Assembly: GCA_027625915.1 (NCBI GenBank)
Contig: JANTQA010000015.1
Span: forward strand, 5,733,001-5,797,000
DNA length: 64,000 bases
Origin: Anaeramoeba flamelloides
Taxonomy: Eukaryota > Metamonada > Anaeramoebidae
Direction of reading: 5' to 3'
How positions within the stretch are numbered: position 1 is the first letter of the stretch; every line of letters begins with the position of its first letter. This document shows positions 11,254 to 25,596 of this stretch, one piece after another. Below the pieces are notes generated by a model that searched no databases, was not told the DNA's origin, and saw only the letters and a program-made list of their open reading frames with translations. Made by a program: the position numbers and the translations under genes.

Positions 11254-14200
11254 TTATATCTGTTTTAACACTTCATCGACAATTAAATCAATATCTGGCT
11301 CATCAGAAAGTTCACTATAATCATAAATATCTTGAGAAAAGGTGAATTCATTTTCAATATCAGATTTTGAATTATTTACAAAATCTTTTTCTTTTTTCAT
11401 TTTTGTTTCAGGTTGGTTATTATTGGCAGATTTTATTTCTATTTTCAAATTATTATTAATTGTTTGAATCTTGTATTTTCTGTTAGGTTGGTTTAATTGG
11501 TTTTCCAAAATTTTAGGGAAAGTTTTCAAATTATTGAAAATTAATAAATCATCATCCCTTTTAATTATTTTCTTCCTCTTCCTCCTCTTCTTTATCATCT
11601 TCTTCTGCTTCCGCTTCATCCTTTTTTCGTCTATATTGCTATTCCCTTTCCCAAACTGGTCACCAACGCCCCCTTTTAAATCATCATCGTGAAGAATTGA
11701 AGCTTTCTTTTTTAAATTAATTTTGGAGAATTTATTTTTTAATTTATCTAAAGAGATTTGAAATACTTTAGGATTTTTATTGATTTTTTTGAAAAAATAT
11801 TGCAAAAATAAAATTATTTTATTGGAATTTTCTTGGTTTAGTAAATTTAGAAAATCAGATAATAAATCTTTAGTAACGATGAAAGAATTATTTTGAAAGA
11901 TAAAATTAGTATGCAAAAATAAATATTCAAAAATAATTAAAAAATCGTTATTATAAATAATGGGCCCATGTATAATTATTTTTAATAAGAAATTAAAAAA
12001 ATATATCTTTTCATTTAATTGTAAATTTTTATAAATAGTTTGAGAAATTGCCTTTAAAAATTCTTCCTTTGTTTTAAAGATCTTTTTTGAAAATTTTCGA
12101 AATACATTATAAATAGTTTTTTTACCCATTAATTTGGTCACTTTATACAGTCTAGATAAATATTCAAACGCTTCTCGTTTTATATCTTTATCGATTAAAC
12201 TCTGAGCCAAATATGGAGATATTAATAAGATTGTTAAATTAATTATTTTTTCTTGCTCGCCAATTAATTTTGGAGAATCGATCATTGCGCAAATTGAAAG
12301 TAGATCGAAAATTATTGGATCAAAATTATTTGAAAATAAAAACCCCTTTGTAATTAATTTATGTATACCTTGGAAATTGTTTATTAATTCAAAAGGTTGC
12401 GCTTGTAGGACGGTTTGCTGTATTTCAATTTTATGAATGCCCTTATTTAAGATTTTTTTTATTAAATTAGCTATTAAATAAAAGATTTTTTTATTTGAAA
12501 TTTCTAATAACGAACTGCACACCCAAAATAATTGTGGGAATACTATTAAGGAATCAATTTTATTAATAATAAGTTTTAAAGTTTTTGTTAAAATAACCAA
12601 TAAATATTCTGAATTCGTGTTTTTGGAATTAACAATGGATTCTAATATTAAAATGATCTGTTCAATATCATTATTTTGAATTGGCGCTTGAATGGAGCAA
12701 TAGATTTCATTAGAAAGTTTGAAACTTTTTAAAAAGGATTGTGATGATAAAATTTTATTAATATTTGTATTATCACCACCACAACCACCATTTTTGTTAC
12801 CCTCATTTTTTTTCATAGACTTATACTTATCCTTATTCTTGTTCATGTTCTTCTTCTTCTTATTGTTTGAATTATTATTAATTTTCATCCATTCTATTGA
12901 TTCCAATGCCCAATTTTTTTTTAATTTATTTTTGCCAATATTAAAAATTTTTAAAATTTGTTTGATATATTTGATTAATATTGGATCATGATCTTGTTTA
13001 AAATAATTTTTAAAAGCGTCTTTAGTATCAAAATTTTGATTATCCTTGCTTTGGATTCTATTTAAATTATCAACATCAATATCACGATCGTCATCGTCAT
13101 CGTCATCGTAATCATTATTATTTATATTATTAAAATGCAAAAACATTTCTTTTTTTTCCCATAATGGACCTTTATTTTCATAACTAATGATTTGGTTGGC
13201 TAAATTTGAAGCCAACTCAAAATTTTCCTCTTTAATATTTTCGTTATTAATTATTAACTCGATAATTAAATTTAATAATAATTGTTTGCTATGTTTTTGA
13301 ACAATTATATTTGGATTATGCATTGTTAAAAAAATTAAATGTAAAATTCTGTGTAAATTTTTTTTAAAAAACTTTTTTGACTCTGATACTAATTCTGTTA
13401 AATAAATTAAAATTAATTCTTTTTTTTCAATTATTTCATCGGCTTTCTTAGTTTTTTTATTATTTTTAGTTTTTTTATTATTTTTGTTTTGATTCTTGCT
13501 ATTGTTATTATCAAAAAGAAATGGATACAGTTTGAAAATGGAATAATTTTTTAAATTTTTGAATTTTAAAAAATAATTTAAAATAATCATTTTAATATTA
13601 ATTTTTAAATTACTTTTAATCAAGTAATAAATTATTTCCTTATTTTTTTTTATATAGTGTGGATTAAGATTATGAATACTTTTATAAATTAATATTTCAA
13701 TGATAACCTTGATAGTTTTTTTATTTTTATTTTGAATTAAGGAAATCCAAACTTTTTTAATTAATTCTTGACTTATATACTTTAATTGAGAAATTTTTAT
13801 AATGAATTTAATTACATTATAAAAACCATATTTATCATTATTATCATTCTCATAATTTAATTTTATTTTATTTAACCAAGGAATTAAATATTTAATTATT
13901 TGATCTTGAATCTCAGTAATTTGATTTAAATTATTATTTTTATTATTAATATTTTGTAAATCATTTTTATTATTTATTTCATTTTCATGAGATTTTAATA
14001 TTCCTTCTTTTTCTATTTCTAAATCATCACCATCATCATCACCATCACCATCTTCCAATTTCTGTTTTTTCTTCTCCTTCCTATTACAGATTCCAGATAA
14101 TTTCCAAAAATGTTTTTCAATTTCTTTTATTACTTTATAAGCAATTTCTAAATTAACCTTTTCTGAAATAAATTCACTAATATGTATTTGGAATTTAATA

Positions 14201-17200
14201 ATTTTATCCGAAATTTGAGTTAAATGCGTTTCGATTATGGGAATTTCTTCTAGGTCGCCAAAAATATCAGTACTATAATCTACAATTAATTCTAAAATTG
14301 ATGAACGGATATTTTGTTTTATTGATCCGAGATGAAAAATTACCCAATTTATTAAAATCGGTTGTTTAATTTTGATTATTTTTTTTGACATCAAATCTAT
14401 CAAAGCGTTTACAAAGGCATATCTAATATCCTTTTCAATCGAGATAGAATAATTTAAATACATTGGTAACAAATTTTGTGAATTATCAAAGATTAAATTT
14501 TTTAAAGCTTCATAAGCAATATGTTTTTTATTTTTTTCATAAATTAAAGTATTAAATATCCATTTAAATATTTGTCCATTTAATTTTAATATTTTTTCAT
14601 CAAATGCGACGCCATATAGCAATAAAGAAATTGTCTGCATTGTGACAAATTCTACAGAATTAAATTGCCTATTAAATACTAATAATTGCCTTTCTTTTAA
14701 ATTTAAGGATTTGAATTGCTTTTCAGTAATCCAACCACCCAATTGATAAAAAAACCCATTGTCCTTACTCTTGCTCTTGTCCCTGTCATTTTCATTTTCA
14801 TTTTCCTTATCTTTATCTTCATTATTTCCATTATTATCCTTATTGCTCTTATTTCCGCCATTACTATTATCGTTATGCTTGTTCCCATTTATATCTGTAT
14901 TGCAAAATTTGGTCAATAGATTAAATAATTCTTTTCTATATTCAATTTTATAAGGTTTATGATTTCCACGAAGCAAACAAAGAAAATAAAAAAACGAAAG
15001 AGAAAAATTATACCGAATCCTAACCAAAGTAATTAAAGGGTTTTTTTTATTATTCAAGCTATCCCTAAATTTAGAAAAATCATTACTTATAAAATCTTGG
15101 AATTTTCTTAATAATTCATGAATTTGAGTACTTAAATTATTTATTGAAAAGAATTGATTCGGGGTAATATTTTTTAAAAATAATCTAAATACTATTAATA
15201 AATTGGCAATAATGTGATCAAGTTTTATTTTATTTGAATTTTTTAATCTTCGCTTTTTTAAAATTGTATCAAAATACTTTGTTAATAAATCAAATAATAT
15301 TTCAAAGCTCGTCAAATTAAAATAACTTAAAGAAGTAATTATTAAAGTTTGAAAATGTTGATTATTATTGGTTGCCAATAGTTTGATTAAGGACTTTGTA
15401 AAATTTATAATTTTTCTTTTATTGATATATTTATTATTACTTGCAGAGCAAATAATAATAGTAATATATCCAAGTTGATGAATTAATTCTTGATCCCTTT
15501 CAATTTTTTTATCTTTTAATTCTTGAATTGTTTCTTTTCCAATTTCCAATTCTTCATTCTTATTATACCTGTCTGTTAATTCGTCATCCAATTTTAGTTT
15601 TCCCCTTTCCTTTATATTGTGCTCATCCATTAATTTTTTGTGATTTTTGCTATTTTTAATTTTGTTCAGGGGATTTTTTAAACTATTTTCATAATTTTCA
15701 AATAATTTTGTAAAATGTTCATATTTCCTATTAAAAATAAATTTTAATATATTTGGCTTTTTGATTGAAATTTCTGTTATTATAAAAGATAAATAATTCG
15801 AAATAATTTTTTGATCTTTGGGAATATTTGAATTTATTAAATCTTTTAAAGCATTTATTGATTCATTATTTTTCAAATTAGACAAATCATTTTCGTTATA
15901 ATCATTGTTTTTATTTATTCTAGATTGGTACAATTTTGATAATTTTTCAATATAAAAACACTTAAAATGATCCAAAAATAAAGTATCATTTAATAATAAA
16001 TAACTTTTTTCTTTTAATAAGTCAATTAAATAAAATTCCTTGTTATGGTTGTAATTTTGTTTATTCTTCTCTTTATCATCATCATCACCACCACCATCAT
16101 CGTCATCCTCATCAGTAATATTATTGGTTTGATTATTATTGTTGTTAAATTCCAAATTTGTTGAAAAAGTGCTTTCATTGACATTATCTAGAATAAAATT
16201 GTCAAAATATTCTTCATAACTCTTTTCAATACTTGCATTATTAAAAAATACACTATTAAAAGAATTAATATTTAATAAAATTCTTAATTTTTTGCATAAT
16301 TTTAATAAATCCCAAGTTAATTTTTTAATTTTTGGTTGAGAATATTTCATAAATAATAAAATCTCAATTTCAATATTAATCAAAATATTATCTATATTTA
16401 AATCTTTAATAATAAATTGAAAATCTTCTTTATTTAATTTAATTGGATAAATAGTTTCCTTCTTTTTATTTTTCCGTTTCCGACTCTTATTTTGATTGAC
16501 ATAGTCAATGTTATCTTGGTTATTATTATTGGTTTTATTTCCAATTACTGAGGTACCGAGATAATTTTGTTCGTTTTGTGTTAATTTTTGCCAAAGATTC
16601 AAAATATTAAAAAACTTGTTTAAAGAATCATAAACCAAATTGGTGTAATTCATTGGTATTTTCGCTATTTCATTAATAAATAATAATGAAATAATTGAAC
16701 GGAGATCCCGATAATTTTGAAAAAATTGAATTAAAGAATCAATTGCCAATTTAGATAGAGAATAATCAATATGAGAAGTTAAAGAGCATAACAATTTTAT
16801 GAAATCAATAGGAGATAGAATAATTTTTGGTAAAAATAAAACACTAGTGCGGATTATTTCCTTGCAAGTGATTGATTCGTAATTCAATTCATAAAAATTT
16901 TCATAACTTAAAGATTTCCAACATTGCGATTTTAATACAATTGGCAAATATTTTATTAAAATTTTTGATAATAATGGGATGACATTTAAGATTTCATTTT
17001 GATAAATTTTTTCATTTGAATTTGATTTTTTATTTAAATAATTTTCAAATCCCAAATAATTTGTTTGTTTGATATACAATGTTGATAATAAACATTTAAA
17101 AGATAATAAATAAATTTGGGTACTTGATTTGATTTTATTTTTATGGATAATTTTTATATTTTCGGTGGTATATTTATTTATGTCTTGATTTTTTTTTTCT

Positions 17201-19046
17201 TTTTCTTTTTCTTTTTTCTTTTCTTTGTCCTTTTCCTTTTCCTTTTCTTTTTCCTTTTCCTTTTCCTTTTCCTTTTCTTTTTCGAATCCTAATCCTAATT
17301 GTAATCCATTTTTTATTCTTTTTATTATTTCTTTATCTAATTTTTCTTCTAATTCTTTTGCTTCTCCTTTTGTTTTTTTAATTTTGTAGATTGTCATTTT
17401 TTTGTTTTCTTTGTTTTCTTTTTCCAAAAGTCTTTTTTTCTTTTTCAATTCATTCTCTTTTTCTTTTTCTTTTTCTTTTTCTTTGTCATTGCGATTTTCT
17501 TTTTGGTTGGAATTTTCTTTTTGGTTGGAATTTTCATGATCTATTTCATCTTCGTTGTCATCTTCTATATTATCAGAAATAATTAATAATTTAGCCAAAA
17601 TATTATTAATAAAAAAATGTGGTTGTACTTTTGAAAGTATTATTGAAATTTCTTCTAAATAATAAATGATTATTGGAGAAAGTATTTTTTCATTCCCTCT
17701 ATTTATCGGGAAAATTAATTTGCTTAATTGCTTACAGGGTTTGAAACCATTATTTTTATTCCTGAAGTAGACTTTAAAAAAATTTAATACAGCAGCATAT
17801 GGCAATTCTAAATGATCGTTGTTTGATCCTGTCCATTTTAAAGACCGTGAAATGATCTTCACTAATTTGTCGACTTGCTTTTCTTTTCGAATGATCGAAG
17901 TTTCTGCATCACAATTGACACTCGCTACAAATAATAATAGTGCAACCTGTCGATCTTTTTTCCTGTTCACAATCAAAGACTTGGCTTGAGTGTTTAACTT
18001 TTTAACTAAGGATCTCCATGCCGTGTCCTCAAGTATCTGTGGTTTGTTTTCAGAAATTCTCTGAAGGATAGAAGATAACGGCCACAGTAGAGATCGGCTT
18101 GACGCCATCGCAGAGTTGTCATACAAGTCATACAATTTCTCTAACAAAGACAAAGATTCGTTCACAGAACTGCCACTCGTTATTTGAAGGTTAATATATT
18201 CTAAGGGATATATTTTCTTTTCCACATTCGATCGGTTCATATTATGGATCAGCTTTGTTGCAAAGAAGGCTGGTTTCTTTTTGGATAAATCACTAACCAT
18301 TTTCCCATAACTGTTCCTAATAGTCAAAACATTGCGAACAAAAATTGTGGACTTGTTTTGAAATAGTCCATTTCGGTGTAAAAGTGGTAATTGCTTCGAG
18401 CATAGCCTTAAAATTAGTTTTATCAAAACTACACTCGGATCATCAAATGATTCCACAAATGGCTCGACAGATTTGATAAATAAATACTCAATATAGTATC
18501 CTGTTAGTTCATTATAATTTAAACTTGGCTTGACGATTTGTTCAAAATATCTTTTTGTTGTTTTTTTTTTTTATTTTTTTTTCGAAAGAGATTGAGAAAC
18601 AGAAACAGAAAGGAAAGAAAGAAAAAGAAGGGATTTTTTTGTACTCAAGAAAAGAATTGTTTTTTTTTTGGTGAAAATTGTTTTTTTTTTTTTTTCATGA
18701 AATTGGTCTCATACTTCTCAGGAGTAAATTCTGGAATTTCAATTGGCATTTTGAAGTTTTTTTCCCTTTTTTCTGACTTGTGTGTTTGTAATTCATTCAC
18801 CTTATTATTATTTTTTGTATAGTGCTTCAGAGCTTTTGATTTCCACGAAATAAGTGCTCTGAGGATCGGTATTTGGAAATTCGCAGATAAAACTACCAAA
18901 GACTTGATTGATCGTAATAACTCTTCAGGGAGCTTTCCAAATTCTTCGTGCTGTGGTGAAGATTGGTATTTAATGATTGACTCATGGCTGATTTGAAAAA
19001 AGTGATCTAAGATTCTTTGTAAAAGTACATTCCCAAGATCACCCAT
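11254..19046 (-). CDS. FRY: Furry/Tao3/Mor2 family scaffold protein
   Basis: Furry proteins are giant HEAT/Armadillo-like scaffolds for NDR/LATS (Ndr/Orb6/Cbk1) kinases and control polarised growth, cell shape and microtubule organisation. Exon 1 is 19046-18715 and exon 2 is 18550-11254, with a 164-bp intron (GTATGA donor, AAAAAG acceptor, phase 2). The predicted protein has 2,542 residues, close to yeast Tao3. Residues 1-75 match the Furry N-terminus (VLLQRILDHFFQIS, then FQIPILRALISWKS). Residues 110-380 align with the cell-morphogenesis N-terminal domain, and a later segment containing IRTSVLFLPKIIL and LAIDSLIQFFQNYRDLRSII matches the conserved ARM region. Lys/Glu repeats at about 455-565, Asp runs and Asn tracts are species-specific inserts. 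The C-terminus is basic, then acidic. The remaining middle and C-terminal parts are too diverged to assign by eye. The family call is strong. Confidence 0.88.
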
Positions 19047-19402
19047 AGCAAAAAAAGTACTTGGGGAAAGTTTTTTTTGGGAAAAAATGATAATTTTTAT
19101 ATTTTTATGAATAGAATGGTTTTTACTTTACCCTTAAATTTGACAACACTTAAACAGTAAACATCTTATTTTCCTCTGTGTTGTTTAGTTCCCCAAAGCT
19201 AATAATAAATATTAATCTTGATGAAGTGTACAATGGAATAAATAGTCTCTGTAGAATTGATTAGTTCCAAATTGAGTTCAAAAATATCTTACAATGTTTT
19301 CTTTGGGGGTAAATTTAAGGTGAACAGGATTTTGTTTTCAACAATTACATTAAAATTGTTTTTCAAAAAAAGATGATTTTTTTCGTATTTTTTTGATCTT
19401 TA

Positions 19403-20617
19403 AGGAAGTAAGTACATTTTTCAAATTTCGAGTGCCATCACTTATATGAAACTGAATGATTCAAATCATTTCTTTAGACAAATATATTTATATTTTAATT
19501 AAATACTGGTTAGTTTCAATATATTCTAGTATAATATATCTTTATACCAACTAAAAAATCGAATTCAAAAAAAATGAAAAAAGTGATCAAGAAAAAATAA
19601 ATAAAAATCCTTTTATTTCTTGATTTTATCTGTAATATTTGATACAATTACTTCTTCTTAATTTGTTTTTTTTTTTTAATTCTTTAATGGAAATACTTTT
19701 ATTTTGTACAATATTTGAGCAACAAATTGCTTATTATTACTAAAGAATTTACAAAATTAATTTTAAAACCATATTTTGATTTAATTAATCTAATTCTTGA
19801 TTGTGTTCCGAAAATAGGATAAAATTTCAACTATTCATCGGAAATAAAGCCTTATTGGTAAAATTTGTTTGATTTTCTAATTATTTATTTTCCATTAAAA
19901 TGAAAACAAAAATTAATCCAAATTTGATTGAAATTTTTTCTTTAATTTTTTCTTTTATTTTGGGTTGAATCTATTGTAACTGTTTTTTGATTTGAGAATT
20001 CAGCTCCTTTATTTATATTTTTGAAATGGTATTCTTTATTTTGGGTTTGTTTGATAAAAATATTTGAAAAAAGAATTTTGAAAGCAAATTTGTAAAAAAT
20101 TTTTTGTAAAATAATAATAAATAGTAAGGGGACGAGAAATCCAAGGTTATTAATTGTTTGGATATTTTAATTAAGAAGATGTGGAAATTAAATCTTCAAA
20201 AACTGGGTTTGCTCTATTCATTTTTTTCCTGTTCTGATTTCAACAAATTTATCTTGAAAGGCGATCTTTCTTGTTTGGTCTTCTAAAAGAAAATATACAT
20301 TTTTAATATAGACTTTTTTGGGTCTATTTTTTGGGGTTCACTCTTTGATTATTTTCAATCTTTCGAATAAACATATTTCAAGATCCAAAACCAAATTTAA
20401 TGAAACCAAAAATTTAATCAAAAAAAAATGTCCAAATAATCGAAATATGAAAAGATTCAACTCTGAATTACTTTAGGTTCTGTTTTCTTTTCTCAAATAG
20501 AGTTGATAATGGTGTTTTGGTTTCAAAATTTCAATATCTGGTGGCACATAAAAAATATTTTTTAGTAAGGACTATATTATTTAAAATTTTCAACATTGTA
20601 AAATGTACTTATTTCCT
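19403..20617 (-). mobile_element. Family A transposon, full-length copy, reversed
   Basis: It spans 1,215 bp between AGGAAGTAAGTACATTT and its inverted form AAATGTACTTATTTCCT, with TA immediately outside both ends. The interior runs in the opposite orientation to the copies at 37758 and 54684; a shared block is CAAGGTTATTAATTGTTTGG. No open frame resembles a transposase, so the element is non-autonomous. Confidence 0.85.
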
Positions 20618-23049
20618 TATAACCTCACTTATCAAGTTCGTAGAAAAACAGCCAGGAAGATATTTATATAATTAATATTTGATTTTAACCAGTTATTAGA
20701 AATTGTGTATAAATAACTTATAAACTTTTAGGAAAAAAAGAAACAACAATTTTTAATTAGGAACCTTAATAGAAAACTCAAATGAAAAGTAAGGTCTATT
20801 AATAAAAGAAAAAATAAATGAAATAAATCGAAATCAATAATTCTACACATAAAGATTTTTTGAATCCTACATTTTGGTCTGTTAGTTTTTCTTTGATTGA
20901 TCAATCATTAAAAATTTGTTTAAAAAATTGTCTATTTTTGTGGATCTAAAAAATAACTCTAATGATTTTGATAATAAAGTAAATTTAAATTGTGTTTGTT
21001 GATTTGATTTAAAATAATATAACGGGTTATTATTTGAAATTAATTGGTTTCTTCTTTTAGAATGTTTTACTTTTCATTTTCAGAAATGATCTCAATTAAA
21101 AACCGTTTTTCGCTTTTTTTTTCCTGTTGTACCACTTTTCACAGACTGTAATAATATAATAATATCTTCATGAATCAATTTACATCTTCACAACTACTTT
21201 TAAATAAGTGAATATTTACAAAAGAACAAAAAATAAAAAAATAAAAAAAAAAAATTATTTTATTATTTGAAAAGGATCATAAACAGTTTGACCAAAAAGA
21301 AAGGAGAACATGTATAATGTTATTTTAGATATTTATTTGAAATTTACTTTATGAAAAATCTCAAGCCTATTATTAAAATCCAAACTATTTTTTTAAAAAA
21401 AACTAGATGTTTAAAGATAGGAAGACATCTAGGTTTATCTAGAAAAGATTTAAATTTGTTTTTGATCTTATAACTTGAATTAATATTAATGGTAAAAAAA
21501 AATAAATAAAATGGTTATTTTTTAAAAATTTCATTATAATTACAAATTTTGTTTGTAAAATAATTTTTTTTTTTGTATTAAATTGTAAAAAAAGAAATTT
21601 TCACACGTTTGGGATATAATTACAATATTAACTATCAAAATTCACATAATTCTTTTTTAAATTTTATGTAAAGAACTCAATTTCTTGTTAATATAAGCCA
21701 AATTTCAAAATGAGTAACAAAATTTATTATTATTATTATTATTTTCTTTTTTCATTTCTCATTGAAAAAAGTCAAATGATTACATAGTAAAATTATTCAT
21801 TAATCTATATTAATTATAATCTCTAAAAACTTGACCAAATACATTATTATTCAAAAAAAAAACACAATTAAACAAATTTTTTTTTGATGAAAAATCTTAT
21901 ACTATTTTTGAAATTTTGCTTATTGTTCTTCAATCTATGTATATTTTTTTCTATTCTTTCCTTAAACTATCCAATATTTTTATTTTAGGCTAATTTTGAG
22001 ATAATTTTTTAAGTTGGTATGATGGTATCCACATAACAATATGATTATTTTAATAAAAATTTGTGTAATATGTGGAAAAAACAAAGAACCAGAACTTAAT
22101 ATTAATTTTCTGAATCAAATTGTAAATTGATTTTTTTGAAATTAAATATTTCAATATATCCATAAATTTGGAGAAATAATCTAAACTATTTCAGATTTTT
22201 TTGTAGTTGTTTCTATTTTGAAATGTTGATATACACTACCAAAGGAATATAATTTTTATTTACATGTTGATATTTTCAATTTTCTTAAATTTTCATTTTC
22301 TTGAATGTTAGAAATTTTTTTACTATTTTCGTTATTGTTTACTTTTTCTTATAGTCATTATTTTATATATTTTGTTTATTTTCATAAATATTTTTACAAT
22401 TTTTATAATTTTTCTTTTAACTTCTCTTTTTATAAATTTGAAATTTTCATTTGTTTTTAAAATGACATTGGAGTTCCTTTGTAGTTTTTCTTCTCAATTA
22501 ACACATAGGTAAAGTTAATATTATTTTTGCACTTCTTGTTGATTTTCTTTCTATATAATTTTTGGTACTTTATTATCTTTTTATTCACTTTTTTTTTCAT
22601 TTTGTTTTTTTTTTTTCGGAATTTAAATATTTTTATTTTTGTTTGTTAAAAAATCCAATTTTTCTGATTGAATTTCCTATGTTTTATAACCCGTGATATT
22701 TTTGAAAAAAAAACATTTAAAAGATAAAGTTGTTGAACTTGGTAGTATTTATTGGATAGAATTATTCAACACGTTTGAGCAACGAGTAAATATTTCTTAC
22801 ATAGTCAAATGTAATCAAAACCTATAAGATCACTTTGCCTTGTTTAATGTTTTTAAGTACTTAGTAATAAGTTTTTTCAAGTTGATTACAAAAAAAAGTA
22901 AGCCAAAAAAACCACATTTTTTGTAAAAAAAAAATATATTTGAATTCATCAATCCCAGATCATGAAAAATAAAATTAACACACATATAATTTACATTTAT
23001 TTTCTAAATTCAAAGATATCAAGTCATTATCTTGATTTATTCTGTTTTT

Positions 23050-23180
23050 TAAAACATAATCAAATTATTTATCAACTAATTTACATTTCCAGATATATTT
23101 AAGAAAAATATTTTTGAACTTTATAGTGTAAATATTAATATTTCTATCTTTAAATTTGCCATTAAATACAATTTTTTTGG
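23050..23180 (+). repeat. Possible relative of the TTAA-bounded element interior
   Basis: Blocks ACTAATTTACATTTCC, TTTAAGAAAAATATTTT, TTATAGTGTAAATATT and AAATTTGCCATTAAAT follow the same order and spacing as the hairpin segment at 43880-43985 in the exportin intron. The match covers about 120 bp with many substitutions. No GGGATTAG terminus was found on either side. Confidence 0.35.
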
Positions 23181-23968
23181 AAATACATGTGCTTTTTAAC
23201 TAAGACTGGGTTAATTGCTGTATTGTTTATATCAACTTGTTCGAACTATTTTACTAATTAGAATTTTGAGAGACTTTAGACAATAAAAATACTAAATTGA
23301 TTTACATCATTAACAATTTATTTTAATTTTAACTTGACCTCAGTATACACTAATCTCACCAATTACAAAAAAAAACTGAAATTCAAGTGTTATTAATGAT
23401 CGGTGTATTTGAAAAAACTGATTAAGTCGAGGACTGTTAATTATAAAATAAAAAGATCAAAATTTTCTATCAGCTGAATAAAAAAATCACATTACATTCA
23501 AGAATTATAAATCATCAAAGTTCCCAATTCTTAAGTGAAAACTAATATCATTTAAACTGATTTTAGGATTTAAAAATTTGAAAAGTTACACAATTTCAAA
23601 ATCGAATTTTGGTGAGATGAATGAAAATTTTGAACTGTTTATTTTGCAACAAATAGTATTGTGAAATTCAATTTTTTCTTGTTCATGTAATATTGGAAAA
23701 CCCATTCAACCAAAAGGTCTTTTAAACTTGACGCAAAATAAAAAGCTTATTATCAAAAATTTTGAGAATTATTGAAGAAGAGTATTTTCAAATTTAAAAA
23801 AGAAATCAAAAGATTTCTAGAAATTTATAAGTTGTGTATATTACAAAAACATTAACTTTAAGGTTCATTTTCTCAAGTTACATTCTGTAAAATGTGTTGA
23901 AAAGGAAAATCATTTTTCTCAAAAAATTTATCTTCTTTTTATCTCTTTTTAGTTGACAAAGAAATAAG

Positions 23969-25169
23969 ATGACATTTTCTGCTGTTAACCTTCATAACAA
24001 ATTAGAACAAATTGACTCATCTCAAAGTACCATCGAAAGTAATTAAGAATTTTTTTTTCTTTTTTTTTCTTTACTTTTTCATTTACCTTTTTCACTCGTA
24101 CCAAAATAAACCAACACAAAACCGAATAAAATGTTATCAAAAAAAAAAAAAAAAAATATAATTTGAATTTCCAAAAGCTCTGTCACGCTATATCATTTTC
24201 TATCGAATGAATTATGAAGTAATTACTGACATCATTATTAAATCCTTATTCAAAAGTGACAAAAGCAAAAAAATACCATTTTTGTATCTCTTGAATGATA
24301 TCCTTCAAAACGAAAGGAGGAAGTCAACAAATTTCGCAAATTGCTTTAAACCCAAAATGTCCCAAATCGTTGAGCATATTGCATTAACTGATCAGGGATC
24401 AACTCATCGCGTGCAGCGCACGTTACAGATCTGGATCGATCGTAAAATATATCCGCAGGAGTTTATTGTTGGCTTAATCCACTCGATTGAAACCCCAAAC
24501 AAAAGCCAACAAGGCGGGGGAACAAAGCAAAAGATGGATCACCAAAATTCGGGCTCTAGTAGCAATGAAAAGGATAGCCAAAAGAAGCATAGCCACCACC
24601 CCCAACAAAAATTCCAAAAGGAACAAGAACAACAGCCACAGCAGGAGGAAGGCGAGGAATTAAATAACGAGCCAGAGGAATTTGTGTATAGCGGCCAATT
24701 TGCCATTGATGATTTGATCGAAGACTTAAATGAAATTAATAATTTAATCTACGACGTCAAGGGGTTTGACAAAAAGAATAACGAACAAAACCAAGTCATG
24801 TCGCAAATCAAAAAGGGTGATTTAGAAAAACAAGTCGCAACCGCAAACCAAGACTACATGCCTGTGTGCCAACGTTTAGTCAATGTGAAAGTCGAATTCC
24901 TTGAAAAGTTTAGGAAAAATTTAAACTCAGAACTTGAACTACGTGCCAAACTCGGCCAATTGATCCAAAATTTAAATAAAAAATTAAGAGAAGAATTATA
25001 CAAAAAACAAAAAATTAGAGCGCTCTGCGAAAACCAATTAATCGGGCTTACAGATCTTAAAGAAAGAATATCAGAAAAAATCAATCAAAGAAAAAGAAAT
25101 TATGAAAATAATACCCAAAAAAACCAAGAAAATGAAAAAAATAGAAGGTTTAACATGTATAAAAAATAA
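23969..25169 (+). CDS. CID-domain protein, RPRD1/Rtt103-like RNA polymerase II CTD binder
   Basis: Proteins of this family bind the phosphorylated C-terminal repeats of RNA polymerase II through an eight-helix CID and act in transcription termination or CTD dephosphorylation. Exon 1 (23969-24038) and exon 2 (24178-25169) are joined across a 139-bp intron, GTAATT donor and CCAAAAG acceptor, phase 1. The join yields SSQSTIETLSRYIIFYR, which aligns without gaps to the SQQSVQTLSLWLIHHR segment of human RPRD1. The protein has 353 residues. The CID spans about 1-133 with the conserved IPFLYLLNDILQN. A His/Gln/Glu-rich linker follows, and then a coiled coil (about 225-325) rich in Lys, Glu and Leu, as in RPRD1. 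That coiled coil normally mediates dimerisation. I choose RPRD/Rtt103 over Pcf11 or SCAF because of the short length and the C-terminal coil. Confidence 0.9.
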
Positions 25170-25596
25170 TTTTTGTTTCAATTCCAATCCCAATTTCATT
25201 TAAAGTTTTTCATTTAAATTAAAAATATTTTTTTAATAACAAATTTTGAAATCTGAAATATGGTTTGAAAAGATTTTTTTATTAATATTATTAGTTTCTT
25301 ATTATTATAATAATTTTAATTATTTGATCTCCTTTATTGTCTACTTTATTTTAATTTGAAACAAAATTTTAGAATTAAAATAAATAAACGCTTTTTTAAA
25401 AGTATATTTTTTGGTTTTTTTTAAATTTGATATTGTCTTATTTTTATACATTAATTAGAGACATCGATTTGGATTTAGATCGAATTGTTTATAACTCTAA
25501 TTATTGTAATGTTTTGTTTTTTCTTGTAATTGATAAATGTATTAAAATATTGTTATTTTTTGATTTAACAACAGCCGTTTAATTATTATTTTTTAA

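Larger units (their letters stand above)
19047..23968. other. Intergenic region between divergent FRY and RPRD genes
   Basis: These 4.9 kb separate two divergently transcribed genes. The region contains a full-length family A transposon (19403-20617), a short (ATT)n run near 21724-21747, and a possible relative of the TTAA-bounded element near 23050-23180. Otherwise I see only AT-rich sequence with homopolymer runs, and no coding frame or RNA gene. Confidence 0.6.
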
